Source: Cheilinus undulatus (lineage: Eukaryota > Chordata > Actinopteri > Labriformes > Labridae). From it: a DNA stretch of 64,000 nucleotides. The notes beneath the pieces were generated by a model that ran no database searches, was not told where the DNA came from, and was given only the letters and a program-made list of their open reading frames with translations. Both the position numbers and the translations under genes were made by a program. Of this stretch, positions 22,970 through 37,011 are shown one piece after another. The first letter of the stretch is position 1. The number at the start of each line of letters is the position of its first letter. The stretch covers positions 26,332,329 through 26,396,328 of the forward strand of contig NC_054877.1 in assembly GCF_018320785.1 (NCBI RefSeq), given 5' to 3'.

Positions 22970-23815
22970 AACACAAAATTGGGTGAAGAGTTCCCGTAAC
23001 GGTGGAGTCTGACGCAGATGTCTGTATGATTATCAGACGCCTCTGAAGCAGAAAGACTCTTGGCATTTGGATGAGTCCATGTTCGAGCTATTCTGGTCTC
23101 TCCACCTGCTGCAGACTGTCATGAAATTTGGCATCATCGTGCGCTTCCGAGCTGACCGCGCCCCCTCCTGACGGCTGCAGCAGGGTTCAGTTACTCTACA
23201 GGCATGGAGAGCTATTTGTACTACGACAGAGGCATCCCACAAACACTCAGGACAGGTCACGTGGTTTCCCCCTCACTATGATCTCACCAACCAGTTCTGT
23301 GTCCTCATTAACGCACTGATAAACTGATCCAGATTCTTGGAGGGTGATAAAAAGCATGCGGAACATAACTTAAGCTATCTCTGTGGGTCTGCTTTGTCAT
23401 GCCCTTAAGAAAGGCATTTTAAACTGAACTGTTATTGGGGTCTTCAGCAGGATTAGCAGCGATGAATAAATAGGTATTTGAAAAGTAAAATAAGCAAACA
23501 AGGTGCAACTGGTGGCAGAAGGGCCCACAGAGAAGCAGAAACTGGAGGTAGCTGCGGTACAGGCCTGGTTAAGCATTCCCATGGGAGGAAACAGAATTTG
23601 GTGTGATGTCCATGTGCTCCATCCAAAATGGATCATTTGTGGGATGGGGTTTGGATGAGGCTGTGCTGGAGGAGCCCAGAAGTCTTTAAGATGCCCCTGA
23701 CATTGTACTGTGATTTAAATAATGAGTGCACAGATAATGTAGAGCATATAACAAGCATCAAGCCTTTAAAATAGTAAAAAGAGACAGGAAGAAAAACACA
23801 TTTCAGATTGATTTA
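22970..23815. other. intergenic, no gene seen
   Basis: Spacer between the unrecognised gene and the ppm1l 3' end. Several short open frames on both strands have no recognisable features. Confidence 0.35.
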
Positions 23816-25996
23816 ATATTGGTAGTTTACATACAGTTTATTTACATCAATTTTACACTGAGCATCAGCTCATCCTGTGTGAATTATGGACTGATTAACA
23901 CATTAAAATGATGTTTCTAATTTATTGTAAACTTCCGCTCTTGTTCAGGTGGACCAAAAATAAATGTTTTGTCCTTTCAATCCACCAATCTATGTGATAA
24001 ACTTAATAAATAAGGCATTAGGTTAAATAAAAAAGGCTTCTGTTGACTGAGGATCATGAAACACAGTGGTAGAAAGTAGTCAACAATAAAACAGTAGTAA
24101 ATCAAGTCAGGTTAACTGTGAGCTCTCTCTGACAGGTTGTAGCTGTCTGTCACCAGCTGTATTGCTGTACAAGCGGGTCGAATAACGAGCTACGAGCACA
24201 CAGGCTGCTGCTGTACAGTTCATGTTGGGTCATCTTTTAGCTTCCCTTTGAAGGTGTGGACATCTGCGTCAGCGCTGTTTCCTGTGCTGTCTGTACAGTC
24301 CATGAAAAGTTAGCTCATCAAATGCACATGGATAAGCACACATGCCCTGATAAAGGTGGTGAAAAGAACTATGATGAACATTAGCTCCATAAATTTGCAG
24401 TACCAAGATGCTAACGTCATGTTTGGTGTACATAAAAATCCTCTTGTATTACTAAGGACACAGAGTCTTCAATGGCTGATATAAAAGAATTTACTATCAG
24501 AAAGAAACTTTAGATCAGTGCAATTGAGTGCATGTACGGAAGCCCTAAGAGGAAATGTATCAGTACATTTTATTTTATACTTTTCCCCAGGATAGGTAGA
24601 TCTGGGTTGTTTTCTCAAGATTTTTTATCATTTAGTTAATCATCGTAGGATAGCAAGGCTCGTTTTCCCATAATAACGAGTTAATGTCTAGAGATCTTGA
24701 GAGCATGACAGACAGTAACTTGTTATCACAGAATATGGACAATAAAATGACCCCTTAGGGCTTCCATATATATGTGTAATATATTTATGTAAAACAGCTA
24801 AAATCTATCCTCTGAGCATCACAAGCTATGGCTGCATGCCTGGAAAGGGGACAAAAATGTTGCAAATGAAAGACAAGTCATGAGGTTGCTGTAGTTTGAT
24901 GAAAAATCTGAAAACTTAAAACAAAAAAATCAAAAGTGACTATAGTTAGGATACTAAAGAAACAATATCAAAAGAAATAAATCAGACCAATCTTTGGTGG
25001 CATGCTGGCTGGTTTAAACAATGAAATTGTTGATTCCAGTTGTTGATTTTGTTGAGAAAAGTTAAGAAAATTCTTTAAAATTTGGCATAAACTTCTTGAA
25101 CAAACTGGGGATTTGGATGTTTAATGAATAGTTTCAAGGGCTTTAAAAGAATTTTTTTTTCGATCAGTTACATTTGTGGCTGCCTTAAATACTCCATCTC
25201 ATAACTCTTTTGCTTGCCATGATAAAGGAACTGTCTTCATTTTGAAATCTTAAATGGCAACAAACCTTCAAAGCAGAGATAGAAGCTGTGATTAGGTGAT
25301 CTCCTGCCAACATACACAAATAAGCCAATCAGAGCTCATTCGTAACTGATGCTTGATCTTCATTGCTACCACCAAAACTAATAATGATGCTCAGGATTTA
25401 GATTTTAGCTCTAGCATTGCTTTAAGATAGATAAGGGTATGGATCCACTGGAGTCTTAAAGAATTGACAACATTTATCAGCTTAAAACTGCAACAAACGC
25501 ATACGAGACTTAAGAGAATTGTCAGTGCAGCCAGCAGGTTGTTGTTTTCCTTGCATGTACATTTTCAGTAGCTTCCTGCAGTTGCACAGTAATTGTTGAG
25601 TAGGCACTAGTTGAAGCCTCCTCTGAAGAAGTCTCCAGTGGAGCTGTACCATTCATGTGTATGTACAGTAAACAGTAGTAAATTAATCACAGTCTAATGT
25701 GTGCTGGTTCAGAGAAAATCCACTGTTTGATGTCTTCTTTTCATGCATCTCCTCTGTTCTTTTAGTAGTAAGATGTATTCAGATGTTATGTTGGAAGATG
25801 GTTATGAGATCTGTGTTGTGTAAAATGCCCTTGTTTCAAGCAGAAACTTAAAATAAAAAAAATCTGTATGGGTTTTAACAGTTCTAAGTGTCTAAGTTTT
25901 GACTTTTCTACAGTCTTCCTGTGATTTCACACCTGCTGCTCCATCCAGGAGACAGAGGAAAACATCAATACTGTTAGCTCTGAATCTGACCCTGAT
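23816..25996 (-). other. probable 3' UTR of ppm1l
   Basis: No other gene is visible. A minus-strand AATAAA (TTTATT at 23838-23843) could end a UTR of about 2.2 kb. Long 3' UTRs are usual for PPM1L in vertebrates. The actual end is inferred. Confidence 0.5.
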
Positions 25997-28900
25997 CTAC
26001 TCCCCTGCCTTGCTACTCCCCCCAGCTCCACTTTTAAACTTCACCACCATGACAGTGATGTTGTCGGGGCAGCCACGGTAAAACGACTGCAGGACGATGC
26101 TCTTGGCGCCAAAGTGAGGCTCGTCGAGACGCTCGCGGACAAACCGTACAGCCTCCTCATTGCTGAAAGCATCCCACAGGCCGTCAGACGCCAGGATCAT
26201 GAACTCTGGCTGTAGTTTATCCAGGTCAAAGGTCATGATGTCAGGGTCAGGGATGACTACGTTGAGGTTTTTCAGAGGGTAGTCTCCTAGAGAGCGAGAC
26301 ATGGCCAGGATTCCCTGGACTCTCCAGGATCCATTAAAACTGATGAAACCTCCTGAAAAAATAAAGAATAATCAAGTTAAATTCTCTTGATTCATAATGA
26401 GAAAAATGTATGAGCTATCTGTATCCATATTTCCAAAATACAAAGAATAACCTTTGAAATACTGATTTAATTTGAGCTATGTGAGAGTGCTTTATTTTTA
26501 ACTAAATGCGGTTCCTAAGTAAAGCCACCAGATGGTGACAAAGGACCCAAAATTTACCCACATGAGCGTAAATTCAGAGGCATTTAAATGCTTTACATCA
26601 GGGGTTCCCAAACTTTTCAGCCTGTTACCCCCAAAATAACTGTGCAACTCTGGTGGTTAAAGCATACAATGCTGTACAAAGCCTCATGTAAAAAATTATA
26701 TTTTGTGTAGTTATTGTACACAATACTTGAATTTAGGCACAAGACTCACTTTAAAACTATGCTTTTCTTTTATATTGAAGGGTCCTGACCACCACCTTAA
26801 CTGATAGGGCTGTTTCTCTGATCACATACCTGCCCTCTTTATCCTCTTCCTCTCTTTGAGCTGATACGGCTTATGGTCATGTGATAGTGCAACAGCGTTC
26901 CCATCTTTGTCACACAACACGCCCCGAGAGTCTCCAACATTTGCCACTGTGAGTTCTCTGTCCGAGAGCAGCGCTACAAGACACGTTGTTCCTAAATTTA
27001 AAAGAAAGGCAAAAATGAGAGGATAGTTGAAACTAAACCAGCACAGATGCTTTCAAATATTAACAATCATTAATTTATTACTCAGTTTGTTTCAGAGTTC
27101 ATGTATTAAACAAAGCAGAATCTGCTTCTTGTGATAGCTGCTGAAAGAATTTAAGAGAGAGGCTATATTTTATAAATGAGTTGTAACTGGTTTAACAGAG
27201 GGTTAAAATGGCAACATTAGAAATATCTATGACCTAGTCCTAAGTACAGCAGATATTTTTCCAGGAATGAAAATAATTACAGGTATCTTGTATGATCATG
27301 TCTGCCTCTATTAGTCTGGTACTGATGTACCACTTAACAAAAAACACACTGATAATAAGGATAAGTCTTTATCCCCAGGGCTCAAAGTTAAGTGTGTTAC
27401 TTGAGTGTGTTAAAGGAATGTTTAAAAGCATGACCTTTCAATTTCTCAGCAAAAATAAGTTAATTTATGTTTAAAACTGCAAATGATAAACTACATTCAG
27501 TTGTAACACTTAATGATCTTTTGATAAAGAGCAAAAAATGTGCAATTAACTCAAACTAAAACAATCATTAGTCCATACTAAGAGAGCACTAATACAATGC
27601 TTTCTTAGTTCCTTGATTTTGCACTTTGCATTTTAAATCTACAGTACTTAACAAATTTATTAGACCATCTGTCATATTTGTCTCAGAAACCATCCAGCAT
27701 CATGAAGTGCTTTAATGCGGACTCTTTCATTTTCAGTGAGCTCTCCACGTTTTACCATTTTGAACAGGAATGAGGGATTTCAAACTGAATTCACCTTTTT
27801 ATACCCAAATTTGAGCCGGCTCACTGGGCTTCTCTGAGAAGTCAGAAATTAATCAAGCATAACATTCAACCACTAAAACTAATTTTTCTGTTCAGGGATG
27901 CAAATGAGTAACTATAATTTGACATGTTAATCAAGAAATAATAATGTGCTTTACTATTTTTTCTGTTTGTTTGTAAATCAGTAAAATTGAAAATTCATGG
28001 ATAGCAATAATAATTATATTTTAGCATCAAAAATATCATTTGGGTTAAAGAGCTTCTACATATTTGTGTATTAACCATTGCAGAAACATAAAAATGATTT
28101 TGGTAATTACCAATGCTGTTGATTTAGGGCAGCTGTGGCATAAACCTTACTTTGGGTGGTGGTTTAATAAATTTGTTAAGCACTGTATATGCCACATCCA
28201 CGCTTTCTCTCTAGAGGAGTCTGGCTGCAGAGCACAGATCTCCCTCCCTTGTTACTTGCGGACACCCACTACAGTGAGACACTGCCTCTGCCAGAATGGA
28301 AGAGATGATTTGCTAGGACAATGTTTTCAAAGTTATTTTTATTTTTATTTATTTTTAATTCAACTTCATTCATAAACAAAATCTGGCAGTTACATTTATG
28401 AAATAACTACACTGCAGACTATTCAACGTTTCACAAAAAAATAGAAAGGTCCAATGTCTAATCCCTGATTAAATTATGTACAGAGCTGTATGTTAAAGAG
28501 GAAGTTACATGACCAGTAGCTTGTTTTTGATTCATTAGCTTTAGCTAAAGTTATGTTAGCTTTAGCTAAAGCTAACATAACTTTGCTAGCTCCAGTGTTA
28601 CCATTACAATGTAAGCCAATGTAGTTATGCTAACTTTAGTGAAAGCTAACAGCGCGAAAGCAAGCCAACATTTGGGTAACTACTTCTTTAAGAGTCTAGC
28701 TTTAACAAACGTAGCATATCTAACGTAGCTAATGTGGCTTCATTTGCTTTGGCTTTAGCTACATTAGTTATGTAGCCACATTACATATGTAGCTTAGGTG
28801 GCTAACATAGCTTTGTTAGTGTTTGATTTAGCTCTGTTAGCTTCACAACTACACTCTCATTGTAGCTAATGCAGATTGGTTAGCTTTAGCCTTAGCTTCA

Positions 28901-31900
28901 ATAGCTGCCTTCAAGTGTTTCCATGGATGACAAGCTTTTATCCTGTTAGCAGACTGTCTACTTGGCTTTACTAAATGTTTCATTATCAGATTTTGATGGC
29001 CTGGTTTTTGACATTTAACTTTTGGCATCCTAACCTTTACTTTAAGCCTTAGCCTAGCCCTAGGCTTGTACTTCCATTCTGACAGAGGTGGTGTCTCACT
29101 GTATGTCTTGTTTCACTCACAAATTCACACTCGATGGGCCTGTGTTGAAACCCGCTGCTATATGTGGATATTATTACACACACAATATTGTTTTTTAAAA
29201 AAACATTACAGGTACTGCTGAGGAAAGCAGAGGCCAGCTTTAACACCCAAGGAACGAGAAACTCTGTTGAGAAACTGAAGTTGTGGGTGCTGCCAACACA
29301 AAAACAAGGGTTGTGGACACAGGCCCTAATGCTGCGCCTTCAAGAGTTAAGCTCAACATTAATACTAATTCTTACAGTGTAGAGTGCAATGTGGGGCATA
29401 GTTTCATCCCTAAGTATTTAGTGTGATATATGAGCAACATAGGCTGGTGACTGAACCATAGACCAACAACCACTCTATCTCTAACCAACAGCCACACCAA
29501 CATGCAGTTGTAAACAAACAAATCAACAATGAAAGATAATAAGGCAGATTTAAAATGAATGGAAAGCAGTCCATTTTTCTGTAGTTGTATCAAATTCCAC
29601 CAACTTATCAATGTGGAGTGTAGCTCTGAATTTTACATCAGTGGAAAGAGGATCAGCTAAACAAAAGTGCTGCAGCATGCTGTTACAGCAGTCTCAGTCA
29701 CTCAAGAACACTGTGCTGAGGGAATGAAATACACAAAATTGTGATGTTTTATATTTTTTAAATTACTACAAATGTTATCATTAGTATAACATTGCACCAA
29801 AACACATTTTAAGTGCTCCAAAAAAGGCCCAAACTGCTCATGCTTTGTAACATACATGTTACTTGTACACTTGTTTTGTGCAGAATTTGTTGGATATATT
29901 TGGTCACTTTCTTTTTACCCAAACGATCCATCAGGTTATCCACACGTTTACTGTCCCATTTTGAAGCTCTTGGCCAATAGATGTCCCCCAAAAGCACACA
30001 CAAAAGCGAAAAAAAGATATTAACTTTGCACCCCCCTCCTGACCTGCTTCATCGTGGTTGGCAGAGAGCTTGTCCAGCATCTCTCGATCCACACTCAGGA
30101 TGCGTTGCTCGAGGATACTGGCGTAAGAGAGACTACTTTCTCTCTTTTCTCTCTCAAAGGCCTGCAGCTGCTGCTTCAGTGTGTCAGGCAAGTGGGCCTT
30201 TACATAGTCCGCTGCAGCCTGGAACAGGGAGGGAGACAGAGAGACATACGTGAAGACATCGTTGTGTTTGTCCTGGTTTAGATCAGATCTAGGAATGGCA
30301 AGGTAACTCATACACACGACGTGACACAACAAGGCTCAAAATGACAATGCCATTATTAGTGTTTCTGTTATAGTACATATATTAATGGAATGAGTTACTG
30401 ATGATATATCATGATATTTGATAAGTTTGTAACACAAACAAATTTTCTCATTCATGTCAAGAGCCGTAAGCCATAAAGTGATGATAGGGTGAGTCAAACT
30501 GACAAGGAAATCTATGCTCAGTGTTTCTTTAAAGACAATATTGATACTTGGCCTCAGGAATTCAATAACTGTTTAATATAATATAGCTGACTAGCTACAG
30601 TATACGGCATAAACCCCACCGCCTCCATGTTAACAGATGGGACATGGGACAAACTATAAAGTTAAAATATACATGAAAAAAATTTAAAACTAGATTCAAT
30701 TGTGATGGTTAGTTATCATGCCTATGTGCACTATATGGACAGAAGTATTTGGCCACCTGACTATTACACCAAGTACTTGTATTAAAAAAACATTGTTTTC
30801 TAATACAAGTACTTCAATATGGAATTGGTCCCCCTTTTGCAGTGATAACAGCTTCCACTCTTGGAAGGATTTCCACAAGATTTTTGTGTGTTTTTGTTGG
30901 AATTTGAGCCCGTTCATTCTGTAGAGCATTTATGAGGTCAGGCACTGATGTTGGATGAGAAGGCCTGGCTCGTATTCTCCATTTCAGTTTATCCCAAAGG
31001 TGCTTAAAGGGACTGTTCTTCCACAACAAACTCATCAAACCATGTCTTTATAGTCCTTGCTTTGTGCACTGGGGCACAGTCATGTTGGAATAGAAATTTT
31101 CCAAACTGCTGCCACAAAGTTTGAAGCATAGCATTGTCCGAAATGTCTTGATTTGCTGAAGCATTAAGAGTTCCCTTCACTGGAGATAAGGGACATAGCC
31201 CAAACCCTGAAAAACAACTCCATACCATTATCCCTCCTCCAACAAACTTCACAGTTAGCACAATACAGGCAGGTAGGTAACATTCTCCCGGCATCCACCT
31301 GCCAAACCCAGACTCGCCCATCTGATTGCCAAACAAGAGGAGTGTGATCCGTTACATTAATACCAGCAGAAGTTTGGAACTGGATTTTTTGTGGTCAGCT
31401 GCTTAATGGCCTAGTTGCTATTATTTCTAAACTTCTAAACTTCCACTTTCTTATACTATCACTTACAGTTGACCGCCGAATAACCAGCAAGGATGAAATT
31501 TCACAAACTGTCTAAGGTGGCATCCATCAGACTGCCATGCTTGAAGTCACTGAACTCTTCAGAATGACCTATTATATAATATTACTATTATATATATTGC
31601 AAATTGAGAGTGCATGGCTAAGTGCTTGATTTTATACACTTGTGGCAACAGGTTTGATTGAAACACCAGAATTCAATCATTAACAGGTATGGCCAAATAC
31701 TTTTGTCCATACAGTGTATGTCCAAGGGTTCCTTTTTCTAGGTAGTCTAGTTTTAACGAGTTATTTGGAAAAAAAAATACTGTTATTCATAGCTGGATTC
31801 AAGGTTAGTGCTTCCAACAATCTGCAATTTGCATTCTCTGGGTTGGGTATGTAATGCTGTGAAGCTGTTAGTGTTACATTTATTATATGGTCCTTACAGC

Positions 31901-34900
31901 TCTTAATTAGGAGTGTTTTTCCTTTCATACAGCAGGTGCTCTATGCTGAATTATTGAACAAACTCTTCCTCTTCATCCTCCCCCCACCCACCTTTACTTA
32001 TCTGCTTCTTCACTCATTTTCACCACCAAGATTTCCATTATGCTAACGCTGCTGAATCAGTTCTAAAAGGGGAAAATGTTATACCATCCTAATGTCTCAG
32101 TTGTGAGAGAGTTCATATTTCATATTCAGGGTTCTTATGGAAATTAGGGTGCATTGGGGCCATTCAATCTGCATGCCTTCATGTCAGGCTTTATGATGTG
32201 CTGATGTGCAGCTCTACAGCAGTAATGTTGGTCCTTGAGTGAAGTCATGTGAGATTTATTTAAACGTGGACTCTGCAAGTAGTAAAATGTTCCATAATGA
32301 AAATGCATTTTGTTTTGGTTAATAACTCAGGCAGCTACAAAGCTGAGGATTTCATTCACATACCACTAAAAGGTACTGTGCTTCCATTAACACAATTGTA
32401 AAATGAATCAATCAAAACTAATGAGAAGTAAAAACCACTATCATTTCACTTTATTATGACAGATTCTAATATTTCTAATGATCACTGGAGTGAAGCCATC
32501 TCTCTCTGTCATCCCCTTCCCCCCTCTCTTTCCTCCTGTTTGCTGTTTAAGTACACTCGTTCATTTGTTTAATTGGAGAGAGAAGCACTCACCGAGCCTT
32601 GATCATGAAAAAAGCTTCAAGTGTACATTTCCATTAGTGATAAAAGCTGGAAATGCCAAAGCCTGAGTCTATAAATGCCTCAAATATTTCACTGAGGATT
32701 TTATGAGTGCGTGTATGATTAAATCAGAAGTTCATTAAGCTATATTCTGTTTTTTTACTCTATCCAGAGTGTGACAATAAATCTAGAGTAGTGTGAAAGC
32801 CTGTTAAAGCCTGTTAAAGTTCCTTCTTCTACAGTGAACACTCACAGTAAATCATGTTAAAAGAGAAGCAACGGTTTGTGCTGACTTTTAGAATTCTGGG
32901 CCATAGTTCACTGCCTCCATAAAAAATATACCCTAAAAGAAGAGCTGCTTGAAAAGTTTTAATGATGATTTAAAAGACCAGAACGCACTGCACTGCCAGA
33001 GAAATACCATTACATCTGCACTTATTTGGTTTGGAAAAAAAGATATTTGCATGTGGTTAGTTTTGCCAACACTGGCATTGAGGGTCTTAGATTACAGTCA
33101 AAATTAGCCTCATGGTTTACTGAATAACTCTCTATTCACACTTGGTTTAAAGCTTTGGACCCAGTAACTCTGTCTCTTTTTTATATCTTACGCTGACATT
33201 GATGTCAGAGCGACCCTGACATTTAGTCCTACCCTATCAAACTCAACAGTCCAAGGAGTGACAATAAAATGAGGTGACAAAAAATACTAACATCTGAAAA
33301 GAAAAGATTGGAGAAGACACAAAGGGGCAAAGTTGCTGGAGACAGAGAGAGAGAGTAAAGGAGGAAGACTGAGATAAATATTTGTTTATGGGACAGGAAT
33401 AGACTCAGCGACCCAGAGCACTGAACAACCCCCAGCTCCCCCTTGTTCCTCTTTCGCTCTACGAATCAACACGACCCAAATGTAACTCTTGCTGCTTTTT
33501 TGTAAAAAGGAACCAGCAGCTTGCTTGTTATTTTCTGCCTTTTTAAACAGAAACAAAAAGACGTATACAAACTGATTTCATTCAGTGTAATAATAACCCT
33601 CCATCTTTCAAGTATTTCATTAATGGCACTCTAGGGCTACATTCATACAGCACTAGAAAAGTGACCCAAATCTTTTGTTTCTGCTCATATGTGACTCATA
33701 TTTATTTTATTCTAACAGTGTCAACAGCACAAGTCACAGTGAATCTGATCTTTTCATATCAGATTCATGCTATTTTCATGTGTGGTACTAAATTAGATAC
33801 ATATTTGGGCTTTAAGAATTCAACCACAGTGTGAGCAGCCAAACAAAAACAAAAAAATCAGAAATGAGCAATAAGACCTTCAGTATGAATGTAGCCTATT
33901 TGAAATCATCAAATTCAAATTCAAATCTAGATCCTTCATTGACCAATCAAATGAAACAGAACCTCCCTGTGATGTAGACAAAACAACATTTGGATGGTTT
34001 AGAATCCTGCACTTTCAAATGAGACACAGCTGGACATTTTTAGCAATTTCACTTCACAAAAACTAAAAGATGACTTTAGAATATAATCTAAAAGTACATC
34101 TTCATCCAAATATTCACTGTTGCTACAAAGCTAAAAATTGATAGATTGAAGAACAAGCATCCAAATTTTATTTTACTTTGTTTTCCCATGACATAGACTA
34201 GAATTTTCTAGATACTTCAAGAAATGTATTTGTAATCATGGAAAAACTGGTGTTCTTATTCTGAAATAATGTGATAAGTGAGTCAAGATCTTGAGAAATC
34301 AACCAAAGGTTTTTATTATTACTGGAAGATGGAACAAAATAAGAGAGTATCGATCAAGGTCATTATAGTTAACTAAAACTAACTAAATTACTAAAACTAA
34401 ATTTGAAAATCCTTTTAGTTAACTGAAACTAAATAAAAATGAACTTTTACCAAAAAAACGAAAACTAAATAAAACTGTATAGTACGCTTACTTTTAGCAG
34501 TTGTGCACATGACGTTTTTTTCCATGAATTAAGTGTGCTTCTTTTTTACTGTTAGGATTTTAATGTCCCACTTTGTTATGTAACTTTAATATATTAAAAA
34601 TGTAAATAGAATTGAAAGTTATATTTAAATTAAAACATGCAAGATATGATATTTACAGCTAAAGATCTGAATGCAGCAAAAATGTTAAAACAACAAATCT
34701 ATTATTTATTTACTGATTGTTTTACTTACTTATTTACCTATTATTAATCTAATACACCATCAGTGTACTTTCTTCCTTTGTCACAGCTTTGTTACTTCAT
34801 CCTGATATCCAGCCGGTCAGGTCCAACCTCTTCAATTCTAAGTTTCTCCTCTAATGTCCTCCTCTCAAAAGACCTTTTTCTTAAACACTTGCCTAAGTTT

Positions 34901-37011
34901 TCTTTTTGCATTTCTGATCTTTCTAGCATCTCTCCATGAGCTAAACAACAAACGCAGGCACAAGATTTATCACAATGGCGCATGACTTACTCTGAGTGTC
35001 TCAATAACAGAGCGTATTTCTCTGCTGCTACCTGTTGGCGTCTGGTGAGTGGTTAGTGGTAATCCCTTTGGGGGCGCCCAAGTGCAGCGCCCACAGAGTT
35101 CCTATCTCTTGTACTGAAGAGAAGTGAATGTGCATGCACAGCTTATAATGGCAGTCTATGGCCCAGTCTCAATGGCCACACTCACTGACTTCACACGCTC
35201 CCGCTAAGTCTGTGAGGGCTAAGGGCTGTCCCACTGTCAAATTGTGCGTGAGGGATCAGTCTTAGACTTTTGGAGCCCTTCATGCAAGCTTTCTGTGAGT
35301 GGGCACATCTGCAGACTTAGCATGAGGGAATTACCCATAGTTCGTAGCATTGTGATCTATCACAGGGATTTCCGGGGGATGCCCAATAGCACACCCTATA
35401 AAAGTAAAGTAAAAAGAGCAAACTTTAAAACCGGACAAACTAAAAGTACTCAAAATTTTTGTCGTTACTGATTACATTCACATTTTTAAGCATTGAAAGG
35501 TTCACTTGGCCCCACCAAAGTAATATATCATTCTTGCCACGTTGAATTTGGTCCCCACAGGTGGGACTTGTCTAAGTGAGTGGATAACTTCACTAATGAT
35601 GCAAAAGTGTTTAATGCCCGAAGGCATCCTGGAAAAACTCTGCAGATTAAGGGAGTATTGTCAAATAATTTGAATAAAATGACAATAAATACTGTTTACT
35701 AATCATAAAAATGTGTTCTATCAACTCAGAAAAATAGAGCTGAAATAGCTATTTGGGATTTTTAACTTTACACTCATATCTATAACACTCATACAGGTAC
35801 TAAAACCTGGAGAATACTGCACAAGTCTTTGTATAAACATTGAACAAATCTATTCTCTCTGTCTAATCAGGATATTCGCCGACTTTCTTTACTGTCAATA
35901 AGAATTTACTTACAATTGTAGCATTTTGGCTACATCTTATGATGCAACGCATGCTTTTTTTTTTTTTTTTAGAAAACTCCTTGTGCTCTAGGATATTGAT
36001 AGACCTGTTCACTACTTCTCTAGAGGCAGTTCCAGCATTTCTGAGGCTTGTTTGAGGCAGTATTGTTATCTTCCTTATCTAAACATCTAATCTATTCTAT
36101 GTAGAAGGGAAAGGCTGAGCTCTGTATCTTGACAAATGTCATCCAGTGAAATATTAACATGGGAACCTCTGGGAGGGGCAGTGTTTGTGTTGGTGTGACA
36201 GATGGCATCTAGGAGAAACCACTGACCCGGATGACACAGAGACATGAGTGAAGAACTTACCCTGCCCAAGCAAAAACCCTTAACTGAGATGAAGCCCAGG
36301 TTAACCCCTACTGACTGGCAGTAAGGTGGAGGAGGTGTTCACACTAAAGAAAACACTAATGAAGGGAGAAGGGTTCTAATTGGTTACCATAGCATTGGCA
36401 CATGACTTCCTGTGGTGTTTATGGGATTTCTCCTAGCTTTGTCCTGTCTATTGTTCTTCACGTCCCCCTGCCTTAATTTATATAATTTAGATAAGTCTTA
36501 ATTTTATGATGGTATATGCCTTCATGTCTCTGTGCCTGGCCTCATGGGTATCTTTAAGTCTTGATGAGGCACACAACAAAACTTCTGTGATAAACTGCCC
36601 TCTCCAGCATACCTCTCCACCATGACCGTCAAAAATCCCGAATATGGACGGGTGGCTCTTGTTGGTGATGTCTGTGAGCACCTCGAAGCGGTCCTCCATG
36701 TGGTCCCTCCTGCCCTGGATGGAGTACACGGCTACGTTGTTGTTCTTGAACTCCCAGGTTTTGGAAAACTCTGCATCCAGGACGTTCAGGCCTCCCAGCC
36801 GGTCATTCTGCATTATCTCCGCTACTTTCCCCTTCACCATCTTCACGGCGTCCCGGCTGGACTTGACGATGGTTTTCACCTCGTCCGTGTGGAAGAAATA
36901 GCTCCACAGTGCCAGGCTTATGCACAGCAGGAACAATGTCTCAGGCCTGAGGAGAAAATAACGCATGATCCGACCCAGAAGAGACAAGAGCGTCATTGTG
37001 TCTCCTATCAT
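25997..37011 (-). CDS. ppm1l: protein phosphatase 1-like (PP2C-epsilon), ER-anchored Ser/Thr phosphatase
   Basis: Four exons, read right to left: 37011-36613, 30218-30044, 26991-26830 and 26352-25997, joining in phase to 363 residues (human 360). Exon 1 gives [20 protein letters not shown] and a membrane anchor ([15 protein letters not shown]), then the PP2C core: [69 protein letters not shown] and [12 protein letters not shown]. The metal-binding Asp residues (RRDHMED, FDGHGG, SDGLWD, PDN) are all present. In mammals it acts on the ER membrane, dephosphorylating the ceramide transporter CERT and the stress kinases TAK1, ASK1 and IRE1. A second Met at 37014 precedes the chosen one; 37011 fits the human N-terminus. 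It is inverted relative to il12a compared with human. The introns carry many DNA transposons. Confidence 0.97.
26595..26805. repeat. hAT-like MITE fragment in ppm1l intron 3
   Basis: GGGGTTCCCAAACTTTTCAG at 26601 matches the common fish hAT-type terminal motif CAGGGGTTCCCAAAC, and a weaker GGTCCTGACCACCACCTTA lies near 26781. No coding frame. Confidence 0.45.
27642..28185 (+). mobile_element. TIR element family A, copy 2, in ppm1l intron 2
   Basis: Starts CAGTACTTAACAAATTTATT and ends AAATTTGTTAAGCACTG, with TA directly outside both ends, the Tc1/mariner target duplication. The interior is nearly the same as copy 1 (5755-6285). Non-coding, about 544 bp. Confidence 0.85.
28272..29101. mobile_element. 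TA-flanked TIR element with GCTAAC-rich core and perfect palindrome
   Basis: The left end CAGTGAGACACTGCCTCTG is mirrored by the right end AGAGGTGGTGTCTCACTG. About 45 bp of each end pair, and TA flanks both sides (28270-28271 and 29102-29103). The core at 28535-28900 is dense in GCTAAC/TTAGCT words and holds a perfect 38-bp palindrome (28547-28584). No open frame. Confidence 0.75.
30729..31716 (-). mobile_element. Tc1-like transposon relic in ppm1l intron 1
   Basis: Terminal repeats: ATATGGACAGAAGTATTTGG at the left, and CCAAATACTTTTGTCCATAC at the right in inverse. Minus-strand frames read [12 protein letters not shown], then [20 protein letters not shown] (second catalytic Asp), then [20 protein letters not shown]. 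The usual PAQSPDLNPIE stretch between the last two is missing, removing the catalytic Glu region. The 5' DNA-binding part is also absent, so the copy is dead. Confidence 0.85.
31717..36612 (-). other. rest of ppm1l intron 1
   Basis: No exon seen. It includes a dispersed fish repeat of AACTAAAACTAA words at 34360-34480 (related sequence near 44060-44150), a GC-richer unclassified repeat at about 35020-35420, and a T-run at 35955-35970. Other open frames here are short and featureless. Confidence 0.5.
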
